In this document: piece by piece, positions 9,874 through 12,014 of the stretch
How the letters are laid out: every line of letters begins with the position of its first letter
Numbering within the stretch: the first letter of the stretch is position 1
Assembly (NCBI GenBank): GCA_021841985.1
Contig: JAKCCP010000111.1
Span: 1 to 12,014 of the forward strand
Length of the DNA stretch: 12,014 bases
From: Pseudomonadota bacterium
GTDB lineage: Bacteria > Pseudomonadota > Alphaproteobacteria > Acetobacterales > Acetobacteraceae
Direction of reading: 5' to 3'
Notes under the pieces: model-generated
Database searches by the model: none
What the model was told of the DNA's origin: nothing
What the model saw: the letters and a program-made list of their open reading frames with translations, nothing else
Translations under genes and position numbers: made by a program

Positions 9874-10349
9874 GCGCGGCCACGGCGATGCCCGCCGCCG
9901 AAGCCGCGGGTGCCGACGAGGAGCGGGTTTTTGTCACCCTCATGCTCGCCGATCAGCTCTGCGGCATTCCGGTGCTCGCGGTGCGCGACGTGCTGGCGGC
10001 GCGCAACATCACCCGCATCCCGCTTGCTCCGGCCGAGATCGCGGGCAGCCTCAATCTGCGCGGGCGCATCGTCACCGCGATCGATCTCCGCCGCCGTCTC
10101 GGCCTGCCGCCGCCGCCCGAGGCGGCCTCGCGCATGGCGGTCGTCACCGAGCAGGGGGGCGAACTCTATGCGCTGCTGGTCGATCAGGTGAGTGAGGTGC
10201 TGAGCCTGGCGGCGCGGGATTTCGAGCACAACCCGCCGACCCTGCCAATGCTCTGGGCGAGCCATAGCGCCGGCATCTATCGCCTGCCCGGGCGGCTGAT
10301 GGTGGTGCTCGATGTCGGCCGAATTCTTGCGCTGACGGCGGCGCAATAG
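9870..10349 (+). CDS. cheW: Chemotaxis coupling protein CheW
   Basis: A 159-residue adaptor that couples chemoreceptors to CheA. After a loose Ala-rich N-terminus (about 15 residues) the CheW fold begins at RVFVTLMLADQLCGIPVLAVRDVL. It continues with the typical NLRGRIVTAIDLRRRLGL segment, then ALLVDQVSEVLSL, and ends in LMVVLDVGRIL. The start is a GTG at 9870 whose last two bases begin the cheA stop (GTGA overlap), implying translational coupling. An ATG at 9888 is the alternative and would remove only six residues. It is the second gene of the che operon and probably partners with the CheW-like modules of the preceding kinase. Confidence 0.95.
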
Positions 10350-10358
10350 GAGAGTCTC

Positions 10359-10736
10359 ATGGCGGTGGCGCGATGCCTGTGCCTGGTGGTCGATGACAGC
10401 CGGGTGGTGCGCAAGGTGGCGAGGCGCATCCTCGAGACGCAGGGATTCGCGGTCGAGGAGGCGGAGAACGGGCAGTTGGCGCTCGATGCCTGCCGCCGCC
10501 ATCTGCCCGGCGCGATCCTACTCGATTGGAACATGCCGGTGATGAACGGCATCGAATTCCTCCAGAACCTGCGCCGGGAATTCGGCCCCGAGAGGCCGCC
10601 GGTCCTGTTCTGCACCACCGAGACCGAAATGAGCTATATCGAGCAGGCGATCGCCAATGGCGCGCAGGAATTCATCATGAAACCATTCGACGACGACATC
10701 CTGCTCGCCAAATTCGCCCAGGTCGGGCTGCTTTGA
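10359..10736 (+). CDS. cheY: Single-domain response regulator CheY
   Basis: A 125-residue receiver-only protein, the usual output of a chemotaxis kinase. It carries the acidic pair D12/D13 (VVDDSRVVRK), phospho-acceptor D56 (ILLDWNMPVMNG), the switch threonine T86 or T87 (FCTTETE) and the conserved lysine K108 followed by proline (FIMKPF). No output domain follows. The ribosome site AGGAG overlaps the cheW stop codon, 9 nt before this ATG. Because the adjacent CheA has its own receiver, the division of labour between the two receivers (motor signal versus phosphate sink) cannot be decided here. Confidence 0.95.
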   Translation: MAVARCLCLVVDDSRVVRKVARRILETQGFAVEEAENGQLALDACRRHLPGAILLDWNMPVMNGIEFLQNLRREFGPERPPVLFCTTETEMSYIEQAIANGAQEFIMKPFDDDILLAKFAQVGLL

Positions 10737-11872
10737 GCTTTTCCGCCCACCCCGCCCCGCTCCGTCCCGGCGCGGCCCTCGGTGCCGCCCCTGGCGCGAT
10801 CCGCGTCGCCATCTGCGACGACAGCGTCGTGGTGCGCGGCGCGCTCGCCCGGATGATCGAGGCCGAACCCGATCTCACGGTGGTCGCCCGGCTCCACGAT
10901 GGCAGCCAGGCGATCGCGGCGGTGCGGCGCCTCGCGCCAACCGCGCCGATCGACGTCCTGATCCTCGATATCGAGATGCCGGTGCTCGACGGGATCGCCG
11001 CTCTCCCCCAATTGATGGCGGCCGATCCCGGCTTGCGGGTGATCATGGCCTCGACCTTGACGACGCGCGGGGCGGAGATCGCGATGCGCGCGCTGCGGCT
11101 GGGGGCGGCCGATTACCTCCCGAAACCCTCGGCCGCGCTGACCGCCGATGACAGTTTCCGCCGCGAGTTGCTCGCCAAGATCCGCGGCCTCGCTCGGCTG
11201 CGCCGCAGCGCCCGCCCGATCGGAACCGAGACCGCACCGAGCGCCGGGGCGACGGCGCGGCGCCGCCCGCCGCCCGCGCGCCCGCCGCTGCTGCTCGCCA
11301 TTGGCAGCTCGACCGGGGGGCCATCGGCGCTCTTTACCCTGGTTCAGGGGCTCGGCGCGGATCTCCGCCTGCCCGTGGTGCTGACCCAGCACATGCCGGC
11401 CACCTTCATCCCGATCCTCGCCGATCACCTTTGCCGAGTCGGGGCCATGCCCTGCGCCGAGGCGCGCGACGGCGAGGCGCTCCGCCCCGGCCACATCCAT
11501 CTCGCCCCGGGCGATCGCCATTTGCTGGTGGTGCGCGAGGGGGATCTCTTGCGCGCCCGGGTGAGCGCCGATCCGCCGGTCAATTTCTGCCGCCCCGCCG
11601 TCGATCCCATGCTGCTGAGCGCTGCGGTTGCCTGTGAGGGGCGGGTGCTGGTGGCGATGCTGACCGGCATGGGCCATGACGGGCGGGAGGGTACCCGCGC
11701 CGTGGTCGAGGCGGGGGGCGCGGCGATCGCCCAGGACGAGGCCACGAGCGTGGTCTGGGGTATGCCCGGCGCCATCACCGAGGCCGGGCTCTGCCATGCC
11801 GTTCTGCCGCTGGCGCGGATCGCGCCCCGGCTGCGTGAGATGATGGGCCTGCGTGAGATGGCCGGCTCGTGA
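10733..11872 (+). CDS. cheB: Chemotaxis methylesterase/deamidase response regulator CheB
   Basis: A 379-residue protein that removes methyl groups from chemoreceptors and can deamidate glutamines; phosphorylation by CheA activates it. The N-terminal receiver has D29/D30 (ICDDSVVVRG), phospho-acceptor D79 (LILDIEMPVLDG) and K131 (YLPKPSA). A linker rich in Arg/Pro (about 134-184) leads to the catalytic domain, with S193 in IGSSTGGPS, H220 in TQHMP and D316 in LTGMGHDG. The only reasonable start is a TTG at 10733 that overlaps the cheY stop (TTGA). No ATG or GTG lies between it and the receiver domain, and much earlier in-frame starts fall inside cheY. The first 22 residues are a Pro/Ala/Gly-rich extension. 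A sequence GAAATCGACGCG-type ribosome site is not evident; only an AGG about 10 nt upstream, so coupling to cheY translation is likely. Confidence 0.93.
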   Translation: MSFSAHPAPLRPGAALGAAPGAIRVAICDDSVVVRGALARMIEAEPDLTVVARLHDGSQAIAAVRRLAPTAPIDVLILDIEMPVLDGIAALPQLMAADPGLRVIMASTLTTRGAEIAMRALRLGAADYLPKPSAALTADDSFRRELLAKIRGLARLRRSARPIGTETAPSAGATARRRPPPARPPLLLAIGSSTGGPSALFTLVQGLGADLRLPVVLTQHMPATFIPILADHLCRVGAMPCAEARDGEALRPGHIHLAPGDRHLLVVREGDLLRARVSADPPVNFCRPAVDPMLLSAAVACEGRVLVAMLTGMGHDGREGTRAVVEAGGAAIAQDEATSVVWGMPGAITEAGLCHAVLPLARIAPRLREMMGLREMAGS

Positions 11873-12014
11873 GCCCGCATGCCTTCGCGGTCTTCGCGGC
11901 GCTGTTGCGCAACCGCTCGGGGCTCACGATCGGGCCGGACAAGCTCTATCTGCTGGAAACCCGTCTCACGCCGCTGCTCAGGCAGCACCGGATTGCCAAC
12001 CTGGACGGGCTGGC
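11869..12014 (+). CDS. cheR: Chemoreceptor methyltransferase CheR, N-terminal part
   Basis: The open frame from the GTG at 11869, which overlaps the cheB stop (GTGA), runs to the right edge: 48 full codons. The residues FAVFAALLRNRSGLTIGPDKLYLLETRLTPLLR match the N-terminal helical domain of CheR, the S-adenosylmethionine-dependent enzyme that methylates receptor glutamates and opposes CheB. The catalytic domain lies outside the window. The GTGA overlap repeats the cheA/cheW arrangement and supports one co-translated operon. Confidence 0.9.
   Translation, partial: MSPHAFAVFAALLRNRSGLTIGPDKLYLLETRLTPLLRQHRIANLDGL

Noticed and set aside
10634..11797. A 387-codon minus-strand frame opposite cheB
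   Set aside because: Arg/Gly/His-rich antisense shadow of cheB, whose active-site residues are all present on the plus strand.

Overview
The window is a GC-rich, gene-dense piece of a bacterial chromosome. The gene content points to Alphaproteobacteria, most likely Rhodospirillales/Acetobacteraceae. The pointers are an HpnN-type hopanoid exporter, an endonuclease III gene divergent from a DUF2244 gene, a DUF3553 gene divergent from a ChpT-type phosphotransferase gene, and a hybrid CheA heading a cheA-W-Y-B-R operon. This placement is inferred from gene families and gene order; no phylogeny was possible. I see no tRNA, rRNA, insertion sequence, CRISPR array or phage gene, and no intergenic gap exceeds about 120 bases.

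Left part (1-5132): housekeeping and envelope genes. The minus strand carries nth (endonuclease III, 3169-2432), followed 92 nt later by hpnN (2339 to beyond the left edge, 3' end missing). Diverging from nth is a two-helix DUF2244 membrane protein (3232-3753), whose start codon lies directly behind a promoter-like sequence, so it may be leaderless. It converges on moaA (4840-3854, molybdenum cofactor synthesis), with a cluster of three hairpins between them. Upstream of moaA on the same strand is a 67-residue DUF3553 protein (5132-4929).

Middle (5133-7311): a chpT-like histidine phosphotransferase gene (5251-5889) runs rightward and converges on a gene for a phospholipase D/cardiolipin synthase-like lipoprotein (7202-5913). 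A perfect 7-bp stem fills the space between their stop codons.

Right part (7312-12014): a tightly packed chemotaxis operon, cheA-cheW-cheY-cheB-cheR, in which cheA/cheW, cheB/cheR and cheY/cheB share start/stop codons (GTGA, GTGA and TTGA). CheA is a hybrid kinase with the order HPt, dimerisation, ATPase, CheW-like, second CheW-like, receiver. It has no room for a P2 domain. CheR is cut by the right edge. Together these encode a complete signalling core (kinase, coupling protein, response regulator, methylesterase, methyltransferase). No chemoreceptor, cheD, cheZ or flagellar gene is visible here. ChpT beside this operon suggests a link between the CckA-ChpT-CtrA phosphorelay and motility or chemosensory control, but that is inference.

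I found no convincing wholly new system. The most interesting points are the P2-less CheA with doubled CheW module, the ChpT/DUF3553/Che neighbourhood interrupted by a phospholipase D gene, and the possible leaderless divergent promoter at nth/DUF2244.
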